Made by a program: the position numbers and the translations under genes. 64,000 nucleotides of DNA from Trichostrongylus colubriformis (lineage: Eukaryota > Nematoda > Chromadorea > Rhabditida > Trichostrongylidae). Shown piece after piece: positions 36,101-47,974 of this stretch. Within the stretch, counting starts at the first letter, position 1. The number at the start of each line of letters is the position of its first letter. The DNA lies in the NCBI GenBank assembly GCA_963978905.1, contig OZ022258.1, positions 46,050,591 through 46,114,590 on the forward strand, in the 5' to 3' direction. The notes beneath the pieces are model-generated. The model made no database searches and was not told the origin of the DNA. It worked only from the letters and a program-made list of their open reading frames with translations.

Positions 36101-39100
36101 CGAATTTTGAATTTCACGTAAAACTTCCATGGAGCACATGGTGAACAAACGTCACACAACTGAGCGGAAAATATACTCGTATGGCGATGGACGATTCTTT
36201 CAAATACAGCTTCGTAATTCCTTGGTTTGGAACTAGTACATACCAGTGGCGTAGGAATGATCGAGCAAGCTCCAGTCATACTTGTAACTAAAGTATACCA
36301 TAGCGTTTTCTGCTGAAATTCAAATTTTCGATTACTCGTTCACCAAAGACCACATTTATTCTTATCAGTTTAATATTGTACTGTGAAACGTCCAATGTTC
36401 TAATTCCCGTGAACGTATGACAGTGATAAATAAGACGCAGCAAATATGTGGTCTCAGATATGTCCCATCCTTCCACCGACAAAATCCTTGATCAAAGAGT
36501 AATGAAAACTCGCCTCACGCGGTATGTATTCGATAGAAAGATGGAATACTGGAGACTAGCCAATAGCTTTTGTCCGACGCACCGTGCATTCTCTCTGTTT
36601 AGAAGATCGCTCTAATTCCGTATAGGACACGTGTATGCGACTGGCGCGTCTGGTGACTGGCTACACCAGTGTTTTGATCTTGCAGACGTTTATGGTACCA
36701 ATTCAACTAACCCCGTTAGGATGAAAGACTCGGTTGGCCTAAGCGGGCTTTGATGTAGGATTCGATCCCGCACCATGCGACTGGGAGAGCGCGCCACCTA
36801 TCACTACACCACGTTCACCTCATGGATTTGATACCACGAGAAAGTAATAAGCAACGCTAGTCACCTCTACATATGAGCTCATACCTCTCTTACTTCTATG
36901 AAACCACCACTAGTTAGTCCTTTTGATATTAACCAGCTTAATTTTTGATCGAGTCCAAGCTACAGACTGATTTGTGAAAGTAAACATTGGACGTGGAAGC
37001 AGAGTGAGTAATCACCGTGAAGATCCCCTTTTCACTATATTTAATGCGAGAGTGACGGACGCACGACGCATCTCATAGAATCGTACATAATCGAGAAAAT
37101 CAAGAATGTATAAAAGCCAAGCGTAAAAAATATGATCTCACTATTTAATCTCATAAGCTTGTTATGAAGTTTCTCGATGAAAATTCGGGAAACGGTATCA
37201 TCGTACTTTCCTTCTTGAAACACGGCGATCTAAACTATACAAGATTTCTTTATTACACTAGAACGATCAAAATTTTTCTACACCAAAGCGAAATTTAAAA
37301 AATTATAGAAAAATAGAAAATAAAATTGATAGAAAGTCATTCACTATTGGGGAACAGCAACAGCTAAACGAAATGCGTGCGTAAATTTGCAAAAACTCTG
37401 GCAACGAAATTCCTTTGGAAATGGCGAGCTATTCAAAGGAACTTAACCAGGGGATGTAAGGGCAGCTCGGAGCGCCCAAAACCTTTCAAATGTACTGGGG
37501 AATCGCGTGAAGAATTCTCGCTTCCATTTCATGAACTGCATTCCATGAAACTATAATGCATCCGAAGACCACGTGGAAATAACTATACAGGGGGTGCCAA
37601 AAAAAAAAGTAATTTTGTCTCCTCCACTTTCGACCCCATTTAGCCAAACTACAGTAAATTCTATTGAGGTATTCTCATCCCCAGAAACAAGAGCAGACCT
37701 AACTCTATCACTATACTCCGTGGCAGCCTCCTGCACGAGCAGGAACGGGAGCAAGGAAAGACTGAACAAGATGTATCACCTCAACTGGGCAAAATCCGAA
37801 TTTTCTTCGCCCTCTTTCACAACCTTGCTGACGTCCGTTCAATGTGGGTACCTAAGGGGATTCATACCGGATCGTGTTCTTTACATTGCGTTTTTCCCGG
37901 GTTCCCAGCGCCCTTCGTTTCCAAGAGCCAAAACGTTCCCCTACCACTGAAACCCCTCCGGAGGCGGATTTGAGGCATGAAAATGATACTTTGGATCATA
38001 GCAGCCTTGTCCAAGCAGCAGGGGCTCTGTGACTTCCAAGAACCGAAGGGCCAACCCTCAGGAAGCTTCCCACAAAAGACCTACCACGGAGCTTGGCTCC
38101 ACTGTTTTTAGCGAATTTTTAAATGTAGGTACTCCGAAGCCCGACTGCGCCGAATGAAACCTCCATATTTTTATGAACATGAACGTGAGGAGCCACAGCT
38201 TGTTCCTGCTTTTAGAGGAACATTTCGGGAATGTTTTGCCCCAATACCTTTATCTCTTTCGTTTCCCTACGTTTTGTAAAATTGGCAGATGTGAGCCGTG
38301 GGCAAAATTACTTTTTTTTTTTGGCACCCCCTGTAGAAACTAATGGCTGCCGCTTTCCTCGACCATTCACTTCGGCTATTTTTTTATTCATCTTCATTTT
38401 TTAAATTCACTTTCATATTAATTCACACACCATACTTTTAACTTTACCTGAAATTGAGGAATTATTTCATCATCATCTTCCTCGTCAATACGCTCGATAG
38501 AATATACAACGATTCCGGTGAGACTGCTCTCTCTTACGGTATCTGCGACTAATCCCGAAATCCTCTTCACAGTCAGTTGATCCGAAGCGAATGTAAGCAC
38601 TCCGCCTAAACTTCTGATTTGTTCATGATGAAACACTGAAAAATATATCAAAGTCGTCTGACCGCAAACATCGCAACAATGGCCAAGTGGACGAACTGTT
38701 GTCGTACAATTTGCCGTAGTTGACGGACATTGGACGTAATTGCAGATTAGCGACATTGTCTATAAATTTATCACTTATATTTCTGATCACTCGCTTCATT
38801 GGCCACAGCGGATCTTCCTATTCGTCCCTTACATTCCTCTTTGCACTCTTATTCCAGGCTCAGTGCCACATCCACCTCCCTTTATAAATTGAGCACACTC
38901 CCATGCACGTAGACCCGCTATTCATTCAAAATCGGATAGCATTTGACAAATCGCGCCATATACAGATGTGATGATAAATGGCACATCTATTCACTGCGAT
39001 ATGAGCGATTTGTTTTTTTTTTTTTCAATTTCAGGGAAGGAAAACGATCGCTATCGCGGGAAAACATTTCACAACACATGTAGCGTTTACATGAAAATCA

Positions 39101-41787
39101 GGGCGCTAAAAATGATTTAAAACAGGATTTCTAGATGCTGCTCCCGGTTGTGAAGCACCGCGGTATGGACTTTCAATCCTGTTGTGAACAGCAAGAAAAT
39201 TAAAATGATTGCCCTGATCAGCGGTGCTCCCAAGGGGCTAGCTGAGCTAGGGAAGCGCTTATAAATTCATTTCCGCCGCATACGAATTGGTGAAATGTTT
39301 TACTGTAAAGTATATTATTGTAAAAGTTGTAAAAACTTCTATGGTAAAATAAGTGAATAAAATAATCTCAGCATCCTTGTAGTAATTTTCGCATCACGAT
39401 CTGCAGCGATAAACAGCAGTTATCAAAAATTAAAAATATCAAAATCAATACTAAAGCTTTCAGCTTCACGGTTCGATGCCGATATTGGCCAACACGTTAT
39501 ACGTGTGAGTGCCGATAAGCTATGGTAAATGTACCATTCAAAAAGCTGAGTTGAGGTGAAGGTGTGTCGGTAGTGTAATGGATTAGCACATATCCCCGGA
39601 AAGGACGAAGTGCGGGTTCGAGTCCCGTCCGGCACCGAAGCTTTTGCCCATAACTCAGCATCCTTGTAGTAAGTGAATAAATACATTTGTACTTCTCAAT
39701 CTCTGCAACTTGCCATTGATGCTAAGTACATGCAGAGTGCCATATAATGCCGCTTTCACACATGTAGTTTGAGGATCAAATATTGAATTAATTCTTTCCA
39801 AGTTATTCATTCCGTCCGTCTAAGTCCAGCAGTGAATGTTCGATCCTTCACTATCATCTTTTATGATCATTTATAACATAGATGGGACCACATTTCGCTA
39901 GCGTCACTGCTACGCTAGCGAGAATCTGTGCCAGCTTTTCCAGATCTGTTATTCTCATTCATAATCGCCAACAATGGCGAATTTTTAAACAACTTATTCG
40001 TCTTCTGCGGGATTCTTTTGTTGAATCAGGCAGTGGAAGCTACTTTTTTTCTGAATAGAGTCACAGATTCTTTGAAATTGCCCTGATGACTACTTTCAAT
40101 GAATTCCTCTATACTCGATAGTCTGACCTTTTCGCCTGCATGCTTGCATGGACAATCATTTTTGCATAAGAAGAAAATGAAAAAGAAAAATAAAGTCCGG
40201 TATTTCTTAGGGAAATCGGTAACTTTTTTTGCGAGAGAAGAAAGGACTAGGAGGATGAATGATTACGACGGAGAATTCTTAAGTCTGTAAGGTAAATTCT
40301 CTTTTTTAAGTAACATCTTCGGTTATAAGCAAATATTTCTAGGTAAATTTTCAGTACCATCTTTAGTAATAAGATAAACTATGTTTGGCAATAAGTAAAT
40401 ATCTAACCTTATTCTCCATGTTAGGGTTGTAATCTCCAACTTCTTTCCTGTTCAGAATAATTATTGGATCTTTTATTGGGAGTATCCTCGAGACATTATC
40501 TTCGGATGATTCCTTTGCCAGCGCGTGTCCAAGCGACACCTGAACAAACAAGAAAGCAATCTAAACAATCTCATCTTCAGCCAGAGATTATGTGTACTTC
40601 TCCCACGATTGGCGGATTATGTCTGCATAGTAAGCGTGCTGAACCGGTAATTTATCTCTTTGCGATGTCTCTGACTCGAGCTTCTCCTCCCTCGATTTAT
40701 TTCCCGGACCACTTCGCAGCAATAGGGTCTGGGAGGACGCTATGAGTCTTAACATATTCACCACGCACTTTAAGGTTGAAAAACTCAAAATACAGACCTT
40801 CACTCCTTACCACTTTCTTCACTCAAAGATTCTCCCAGATTATCGAGGCTTACCTGGTACTGCCCTTCCATGGTTCGCACGAAGTGAGTAAATGTATGCG
40901 TTGACATTGGCTGAAACAAAAAAGATGCTTAACATCGGCATAAAAAATTACATAACTTTTATATTGCACATTCAATTGTATGTATCGGGTAGTTGTGAAT
41001 GGGAAGTGAGATAGTTTTTTAAATTTTCTCCAAAATTTTCTATGGGTTGGACTGAAAATGAACGCCATCCAGTGCAAATTAACGTCCGTTGGATGGTTTC
41101 AACCTGTCTATTAAATCTCTGCGATAGAAATGACGAATTGTAAGAACGAAAGGAAATGAAGAAAACCGAGAACCGGGAGCCCAAAAACCCTCTTCCCAAT
41201 CTATCCCTTTCGCGCCCCTCAGCATCACCCGCCCGAGTAGATGCAGACGGGCGATGGGCTGATTCTGCCAGCCGTGACTGTTGTCCCGCCCTCGCTCAAC
41301 TCGGCCGGATGAGGCGTGGCAGCGTCACTCGCAGCGTTGCCTATTTATTTTATTTTTGTATGAGCCCTCGCTTCTCCCTTCGTGACTCGTGATAAAATAA
41401 AATGTATGTCATACGAAGAAGCACAGCTAAGAGATTCTCGCAGTACATGGAATGAAAGAATGAACAGTTTTTCGTAGTCAGTGAACTTATGGGAGAGGTT
41501 TCGCCCAATCGCAATATACTGCGTGAGATTTCGTGTGTCAATGGCACTAACCAATGAGAATAAATCCTGGCTGAATATAGCTGATAGAGAAGGGAATTCT
41601 TAACTGTGTCGAAGATTCTTAGACACTTTCAAACTCCTCTCCTCTTCAGGAGTAACCTCATCTTGAGCGCCTATTCATTACACCTGCCTTTTTTGTATTT
41701 TATCAGACTCCGCATGTGGAGATCCTATGTATCCGCATGGACTGGAGGTGTTGCGGTAAGTTCGACACCGAGAGACCATTATTAATG
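33094..41787 (-). CDS. Amnionless-like type I membrane protein, C-terminal exons (N-terminus not found)
   Basis: Exons (- strand, 5' to 3'): 41787-41709 (tentative), 40910-40854, 40539-40408, 38759-38448, 37229-37142, 35522-35435, 33408-33288, 33168-33094. All are GT-AG with joining phases, and the last ends in TAG. The order matches amnionless: a segment with RIHRISTCG and THTFTHFVRTMEGQYQ, a Cys-rich module ending VRPLGHCCDVCG, then IRSL, then IAVFQEGKYDD, one transmembrane helix, and a short cytosolic tail. Amnionless escorts cubilin to the plasma membrane for endocytic uptake in animals; a like role here is inference. The tail lacks the clear FxNPxF sorting motifs of the mammalian protein. 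Missing are the N-terminal exons with the signal peptide, probably above 41.8 kb. Confidence 0.75.
33288..33408 (-). CDS. Amnionless-like cytosolic exon
   Basis: It encodes LRAFISSNTSSSFRVLWHSG, then KEDDDVVQLMDPNEDFMSEE. It is acidic and has no membrane segment, fitting a cytosolic tail after the transmembrane exon. Acceptor TTATAG, donor GTGTGT. Confidence 0.72.
35435..35522 (-). CDS. Amnionless-like transmembrane exon
   Basis: It encodes SKVAGLITFCIVILIAAAVY, then WRNADERE. This is a single hydrophobic helix followed by charged residues, as expected of a type I anchor. The strong TTTTCAG acceptor and GTACGT donor fit both neighbours in phase. Confidence 0.8.
35745..36130. repeat. Foldback repeat in an amnionless intron
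   Basis: The arms at 35755-35965 and 35970-36130 are inverted and about 80 percent alike, sharing TTTCACGTGAA, GG.AGAGAC, CACGCAGGTA, GATAGGGGTA and TC.ACCTT. A poly-G run lies at 35744-35757. The loop is very short, so the whole could fold on itself. Confidence 0.7.
36741..36820 (-). repeat. tRNA-derived SINE head
   Basis: The - strand reads GGTGAACGTGGTGTAGTGAT and later GGATCGAATCC at 36768-36758, which are polymerase III A-box-like and B-box sequences. The ends do not pair as a tRNA acceptor stem should, so it is SINE-derived rather than a tRNA gene. Confidence 0.5.
37142..37229 (-). CDS. Amnionless-like juxtamembrane exon
   Basis: It encodes IAVFQEGKYDDTVSRIFIEK, then LHNKLMRLN, like the conserved strand plus helix before the membrane span in amnionless. 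The donor is GTGAGA with one base left, which completes Thr with the next exon. Confidence 0.72.
37588..38333. mobile_element. TA-flanked Tc1/mariner-type non-autonomous element
   Basis: TA then CAGGGGGTGCCA, an A-run and GTAATTTTG lie at the left. The mirror ending TGGCACCCCCTG then TA is at the right. It spans 746 bp inside the amnionless intron between 38448 and 37229. No transposase is encoded. Confidence 0.85.
38448..38759 (-). CDS. Amnionless-like cysteine-rich exon
   Basis: Its 104 codons run from TMSLICNYVQCPSTTANCTT through VRPLGHCCDVCG, FHHEQIRSLGGVLTFASDQL and GIVVYSIERIDEEDDDEI to QFQ. The PxGxCCxxCG motif with upstream C..C....C is the amnionless hallmark. The exon reads through without an intron. 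A possible 31-base intron inside it was rejected because the readthrough aligns better. Confidence 0.85.
39362..39470 (+). repeat. SINE tail fragment
   Basis: CTCAGCATCCTTGTAGTA, GCATC.CGA.CTGC and CAGCAGTTATCAAAAAT match the region after the head in the 24476 copy. No head precedes it. Confidence 0.6.
39555..39671 (+). repeat. tRNA-derived SINE
   Basis: GGTGAAGGTGTGTCGGTAGT with the A-box TAGTGTAATGG and the B-box GGTTCGAGTCC (39615-39625) is followed by CCGGCACCGAAGCTTTTG and CATAACTCAGCATCC. The acceptor pairing is partial, so it is a SINE head. Similar sequence forms the hairpin at 24476-24609. Confidence 0.7.
40408..40539 (-). CDS. Amnionless-like exon
   Basis: It encodes VSLGHALAKESSEDNVSRIL, PIKDPIIILNRKEVGDYNPN and MENK. 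Both phases are 0, acceptor TTGTTCAG, donor GTTAGA. The assignment rests on phase, strand and the following Cys-rich exon. Confidence 0.65.
40854..40910 (-). CDS. Amnionless-like exon
   Basis: Its 19 codons give PMSTHTFTHFVRTMEGQYQ. This resembles the F...F....G conserved strand of amnionless. Acceptor TTTCAG, donor GTAAGC. An alternative donor downstream would extend it to VSLDNLGESLSEESG. Confidence 0.65.
41709..41787 (-). CDS. Tentative amnionless-like exon
   Basis: It encodes INNGLSVSNLPQHLQSMRIH and then RISTCG. The pattern L.V......(V/M)(R/K)(I/V)..IS corresponds to the strand before the PMSTHTF exon. The acceptor CATAG is fair and the donor GTCTGA weak. The previous exon must end in phase 2. 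Confidence 0.45.
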
Positions 41788-41956
41788 CTATGATGCCACA
41801 CATCGTGTCATACTCAGTCCAGACAACTGGCAGCACTGGCACTGATTCCGGATTATCTACTCCCGCAAGTTTCAATCTTGAGTAGTTATGAATTCCTGGC
41901 GCATCACATGATCATTCAGCTGTTCTGACACCTTCCCTTCTGCTTCACGATAATAT

Positions 41957-42433
41957 AACGGCAAAGCGTGTGCCACCATCGCGACGTGAGGGTGATTGCT
42001 AAACGCGTAAGGCACCCAATGAGGTGGCGGCCACCGTCTCATGATGGCCTACACCAATCTACGATTTATCCAGCGAAGCAGAGAAGACACCTACGTGGAT
42101 AAGACGCATGATATCGACTGCGACAAGAAAGGATAGGGTTAGTTTCCATAGTAAGGGCAAACTTTTGAATGATATTATCACGTGAAAAACATATTCAACT
42201 GCTTGTTTCAAGGCTACAAACACGTTGAGGACAAAGGTGAGGAACACCTTATTTTCAGAGTCATTGTAAAATTCCTTTGTTTTTTTTTCTCTTTTTTGTG
42301 TTCTTCAGCGTACCCAGAGTCATTGTGGAGTGCGACGAGATACGACGGGATTTATGGAATTATCGCTAATCGTGCCTTTGAGGAGTTGCAATTAGTTGGG
42401 AGAATGATGCTATTCAACAGACTTCCCATAATA
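41957..42433 (+). repeat. Second copy of the 475-bp repeat (empty of mariner)
   Basis: It matches 11178-11654. After CCCATAATA it continues GCTCGGAGCTTG, whereas the other copy meets the mariner there. Confidence 0.85.
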
Positions 42434-44370
42434 GCTCGGAGCTTGCACACACTGCTGCGATTTCATGTGCTCAAGCAGCCTGTCATTTGATCTGGTGATA
42501 AATGCCCTACTTAACCTTCTGGAATAAGAACGTTACCGATAAATCTATTGCTGCTATTCGTTTGACATTTCTCAGCAATTAAACAGGAATATTTGTGGAA
42601 GCCGTCAAAAGGAAGCGTAGAATGGATTTGGCAGCTTGTTTTCAAAATGCAGAAAAGTGGGCATATAAGTCAAGTTCAAAATAGTCAAATAATTCAGAAT
42701 AATGGTTTCATGAGGATGGTTTCATGAATATTCATGAATATGACTATGTAAATCATTCAATAACCGATATCCGACCCCTTTTGGCACTAAAACACAGTGC
42801 AGGCATTTCCTAATGTGTTTGAAAAAAAACGTGGGTATTTAGCTTCACTTGTTTTAAAATGTATATTTCTCATCTTATTCGGGGCTTCTTTTTGTGAGAA
42901 GGGAGGACTCCACATGCTACTGACCAATTTTATGTTTTTAAAGGATCATTCAGAACTGGAGGCATTCGTTACTGTACGTGTATTGATAACATCGCTGAAA
43001 GTTTCCAGGCAACACTTTGGAAGGTAGAGAGAAAAACAGAAATCTGTGTTGGTGCTTTTGCCCTCTCTCGAATGTTCTCAAGAAGTAATCGCATGACATT
43101 TCAAAATATTTCATTTTTGCTTTTCGATTACTGAAGATGAACGTTCAGAGGATGCATACCCTGAGCGAAGATGGTGGGGTGACCACGTATAGCGGCTGAT
43201 TGCGACAAGAGATTTCCAAAAGTCTTCGATAACCCTATCTCAAGTGTCAAATAACATTAATTCTTTTCTTGTCGCCTCACTGACCTTATAGGACCTGAGC
43301 GATTTCAGTAACAACTTTCGAACGACAGTTTTTGTAACCATTTTTCGGGAACTCGATCTCGTGAGCGACTAATTTAGGCGAACCCGTTCGCAAATTGCGA
43401 ACTTCATTTTGTTTTTCGCCTCTAATTGTGTGGACGTGCAGCGCGCGTGCGTGCATAGCAGCTGAAGAAGAACAATGCCTAACGATATGAAGGAGTTCCA
43501 CAAGCTGAAGTTATCGCCGCACTGTCTGTCGTGTGATGTATCGCCCGCTGAGGGCCCTCTTGGGTTGACGACAGGGTCGCCCGTCTCTTACGTAGGCAGG
43601 TTTAGAGGTGCGATAGTGAAGAAAAGACGAAATAAAATTTCCAATAGCCCGAGGAGTGGAACTTAGTTCCTTGTTGACTTTTGTGTTTGATTCATTTTCT
43701 GACACCTACGCATCACTGGCGTATCGATTGTTGCCCCGAGGATCTGTGATAAGTGGCAGTTTCATGAAACAATGATGCATCTACTGAAAGCCTATAGCTG
43801 GTACATCAGTGCCGTGGGGATTTTCAAAAATAAGAATCGACTCTTATTGCGGCATACGACATACACACCGTCTCCTTGACCCACAGTTTTGATTTATAGT
43901 AGCCACATTTCCTCGAAGCAGCCAAACCATTCCCCTAATGGAAATCAGCCGCAAATGGTAGGTAGGGTAGGTTTTATAATTGGTAGGGACTAAGAGAGGG
44001 AGGAAGAGGCTCACCATCGACATTTCGGTAGAAGGTACCTAAGTTTCTCCACATAAGTTTTAATAGGGTGACGAAGTAAGAGGGTATCAGTGATTTACTG
44101 AATTTAGAAATTTTAATTGCTCAATCGACTGCGGGTTACTAAAGAGACCCATAGCCGATGAAATAAATCATTCTCGGTTAACTACAGCTCTCTCAAGCAA
44201 GTTCCATCCGCCCTAGCAAAATGAGAGGGGCATTCCACTGGGACCGCTAATTTTGCTTGAGCCTAGGTTAGGAAGGGAACCCTTTCTTCCTCCGTTTAGG
44301 ACCACATTAGGGATAAAGTGGTTATCGGAATACCCCTGAAAAGCAGTCACTCACGTGGATATTATGAGCC
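42434..44370. other. No recognised gene
   Basis: Possible upstream amnionless exons could lie here, but none could be supported. A - strand frame near 43300-43370 reads AHEIEFPKNGYKN, but its splice phase does not fit. Confidence 0.35.
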
Positions 44371-44379
44371 TAAGCAGCT

Positions 44380-44810
44380 TATTCATGGCGAAATCCCCAT
44401 CGAAAAGAGCGCCCCCGAGCTGTAGTGACGGCGTAACGGTTGACAGCCGACACCTTTGTATGACAGACCACGCCTCCAGGCGACGTAATTCGTGGTTGGC
44501 TACGATGAGAGCGGGCAAGGATATGCGGCAGGATCGAAGGCATTGCGGCGCGCTTTCGCAGTTTCAGCTCAAAGCTCATTTCAGAAAATCGGTGCTGTCG
44601 TGTTTCCAAATATTCCCTTGCGTTTACTTGGCAGCATGCCAATGAGGATTTCGCTCGGAAGATCCGCCTCTTGACGGAAAGGTCGTCCTCATAGAGAATC
44701 AGTGCTGGGAAGAAATTCAATTTCTCAAGTCTTTGGCCATTTTCTTCTGTTTTTTTCTTCGCCATCGTATTACTAACAATAAGTACCTCGACTTTCCTAT
44801 TCACTACATT
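44380..44810 (-). repeat. Copy of the element nested at 22757-23312
   Basis: The - strand matches the interior of the nested element from GAAAGTCGAG(A/G) through GGACGACCTT.CCGTCAAG and GCTGCCAA(A/G)TAAACGCAAG to the GCGG region. Its inverted ends are not clear, so it is probably truncated. A weaker relative of part of it (TAAGCATCTCGACTTTC) is at 55690-55780. Confidence 0.7.
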
Positions 44811-45801
44811 TTTTACTGTTCTTCCGTATTTCCCCTATCGCTACCTTAAGGTTCAGGCGAAAATATAAAGCATGTGCAGACTGACCCTCAAAGATCTCTT
44901 AAAAGTGCACAATTTTTACAATAGGTCCCGTTCCTCATTACGGAGCCCCTTCCATCTTTTTGGCTCTTATCCTCTTTTTTTCCGAGTAACGGAAGTCCGA
45001 GTAGAATCCAGCAAATCCTCTTGCACGCACGTACCTCTTGTAAAAGTACCCACAGGGGAGTTAAATGGAATGTCTTCTTTCAATGATCCGGACGCTTCCA
45101 CAGTTCCACAGAAGAAGTAGCTCTCAAGAGTGTGGTTGGTCGACAGCAATTAAGTAGTTGGGAATCACAATACATTTTTGATTGGTATATTCCTTCCATA
45201 AAAATTCACATGAATTTGTAATTCCAATGAGGTAATGAATAAAATTGTTTGATTATCTGAGAACTAAAATTCTAAACTATGAAGGCGCTAATCTCACATC
45301 GCGAAATCTTTAACTTTACCGTACTACTTTTGCTGCGTGTTTTTCAGAGGTATCTCACACGAAGATATGATGCCGACACAAGCGAGGCGTGGTCATATTC
45401 GAGTGGGTGTGGCCAAAGTGATTTCAAAGAAGCTAACAGCATGTGGTTTCAGATTCCCTTACTTTGCACTCTTCCAGTCACAGCTCCATTACTAAAACGT
45501 TCCGGAGACCATCAGCAGAATTCGGCTGCGTCTGGACCTTTTCAAACTTTTTCCCCTTATGAATACATTTTGCTGACTTTTTTCTCTCATTTTTCTTATG
45601 ATTTGATAGGAATAAAAAAAAGAACCGGATGTTTCCAAGGCGGGGCTCAAAGTAGTTCCACAAGGAAAGTTTTACTAATGCGCTCGACTTCAGTTATAAT
45701 GTTATTGCAAAAGGGACAGTTAAGGGATGAGTTGCTGGAAATGAATTCGTTTTTATATAGAAAGAAGGTGCAACACACAATTATTGGTTCGAAGTACTTA
45801 C

Positions 45802-45895
45802 AGGATGGTCTGTGAAACACTATAAAAGCACATTCACTCTTTGTCGGTCTTCCTAGGCCCGATATGACAGCCAAATCTTTCTTGGCGCATTGCTT
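45802..45895 (-). CDS. Candidate exon, possibly amnionless N-terminal
   Basis: It encodes KQCAKKDLAVISGLGRPTKS, then ECAFIVFHRPS, between an AAAATCAG acceptor and a strong GTAAGTAC donor (phase 1 end). The Cys spacing and position suggest an upstream amnionless exon, but no connecting exon to 41787 was found. It could be chance. Confidence 0.3.
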
Positions 45896-45999
45896 CTGAT
45901 TTTCGAAAATTTGCCGGCATATTCAGCTTGCTCAGGAGTATCCCTCAGTTTGAAAAGGCAAACACAATTATTTGACAGGAGGTGGGGGGGGGGGGGGGG

Positions 46000-47950
46000 T
46001 ACTATGGATAAATTTGGAGTCGTGTCAGCCATCGAACCGATAGACGATAGTTTCTACTCTGCTGTTTTTTGTTGTTTTTTTGTTTTTTTGATACTCTAGT
46101 TACCTTGGTCATTGAAGCAGTTTTTGTTCTTTTGGTCATGTTGCTTGTCGGTGTTCTTTATCACTGGGCGTTTCATTTACCTGGTGTATATGCAATAATC
46201 AAATACTATTGAAAGGAAGCGCGTTTGGTGCACTTCCTGATTTTGACGAAATCGAAACCTACTTAAACGTTAATTGATCATGATTTGATATTTTTGTTTT
46301 TTGATAACCTGCTGATTTTCGCCGTAGCCCGCGATGCAATAGCTGTTAATTATCCAAAAGCTGGTAAAATTCAGTTCTTTCATTAAGCTGCTAACAATTA
46401 ATTGTTAAATAGATTTTGCTTCAATTTGAGCAGAGCTGGGTTAAAGGGCTTAGACCTAAACAAGTTTATAACTCTGGCAATGGTGAAAAGAATCACGTAC
46501 GTATATCGTGCTTATATACGAGAGTAAAGTGTAAAAAGGTTGGGGAACGCGGCACGTGTGCATCTCTCATTGAAGCCTTGAATTTTCGTGTATTTGCATT
46601 ATTTTCGATATTCATCCTTCTGCCCTTTAGCCATCCTTTTTTAGAGGGCGTTTGCGAGGTCTTCGATCCGTTTCTGATTCCATTATTTACTTTTTACTGT
46701 TAGTGCTGATTCCTAGCTGGAGTGCGGACACATTTGTTGTTTTCGTGGATCCAGAGGAGAATCGGACCATACAGAAACCACAGGAAGTACTATTCGTGCA
46801 AATGTGCACAGAAAAATGAAAATCATCGGTGTCATAACAGCGTTCCATGATTGTTCACAATACATTGAAATAAATTTTGTTTGAGCTAAGCTTAGGTTGA
46901 GTGTAGTCGTTTTCTCAAAGAAGCGGTCTCGAGCAATCCACGAAGGATTTTCGAGCAATTCCATGAACAGCGAGACGTTCTGAGTTCCCAGTCCATGAAA
47001 TTAAGCGACTTTTCATAAAAATGCCATAGCCATTAAAGGATTGGAACTGACATTATTATGCGGTTTGAACGGTGCTTCTCACTTAGAGCAGGGGAGTTTA
47101 CAGAAAGCTTACACCGCCTGAGCACGGGGAATTTTTTTACAGCTTTTGTTGTGAGTACTAGATCAAATGAGTTGATGAAAAATTACACCTTGTACCGATA
47201 AGCCAAAGATCGCGACTTTCAGCAAAAGGTGAAATCCAATTACCAATTGAAACCTGTACAAAGCCGATTTTCAAGGGCATTACAACCGCCACGTATTCAG
47301 TGGATGTTCTGTCTCCGGTGATGTAGAGAGAGAACTGTATGTTACCAGTACACTAATGATAGAGGCTCTGCCTAAACTATGAGCGAATTCCGGCAGCTAA
47401 ACTCCAAGCTATGCAGAAAGCTTTCTGTGATTTACTGATGGGGAAGAAGTCGGAATATGTATACCAAGGGAAACCGTTGATAAGAAATTATGTTGCGTGA
47501 AAATAAGGATATTACTGTGAGAAATCAATCGATGCATTGTTGGCATGTTTCAGCCATCCTGATGTGCCAGCTAACTACGGAGAGTTCCGGCGAGCAGATT
47601 GAGGGCTTGAAAGAAGGCGATGTCCTGTATCAATTACGGAAGTTATGGAGAGTATTGTTAATTGGTCTCCTTAAGAACGCATGGAAGCCTATTAGAACCC
47701 AATCTACAGGACTCCTGAAGTCCCTATTTCTACATACATATGAATTGAATTAGTCTCTAGATGGAATCTAGAAAGTGATAGCCTTTTTTTTTTGGAAAAG
47801 CTGATATCGAAATGGTAGTACCCTCCAAAAAACACTTTCTGTATGTCTTCGATTCAGTATGTAAAACCTGTTCAAAAGTTGCGAAATGCTATCAATGGGC
47901 GTATTTGCTTGCTGGTTATGATTAAAGTGAGCGTGGCTCGTCAATGACTG
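46000..47950. other. No recognised gene
   Basis: A poly-G run sits near 45985-46000 and T-rich tracts near 46060. No repeat ends or family-like frames were found. Confidence 0.35.
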
Positions 47951-47974
47951 CCTACTGGCATTTTGGAAAAGTCA

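Noticed and set aside
38610..38665. A 31-base GT-AG intron inside the Cys-rich amnionless exon
   Set aside because: It is shorter than usual nematode introns, and the uninterrupted reading aligns better with the family after the CCxxCG motif.
43290..43370. A - strand exon reading AHEIEFPKNGYKN as an amnionless N-terminal piece
   Set aside because: Splice phase does not fit the next exon and the donor is weak.
45279..45815. A 178-codon + strand open frame
   Set aside because: Biased T-rich sequence, no family resemblance and no splice or start context. It overlaps the better candidate exon on the - strand.
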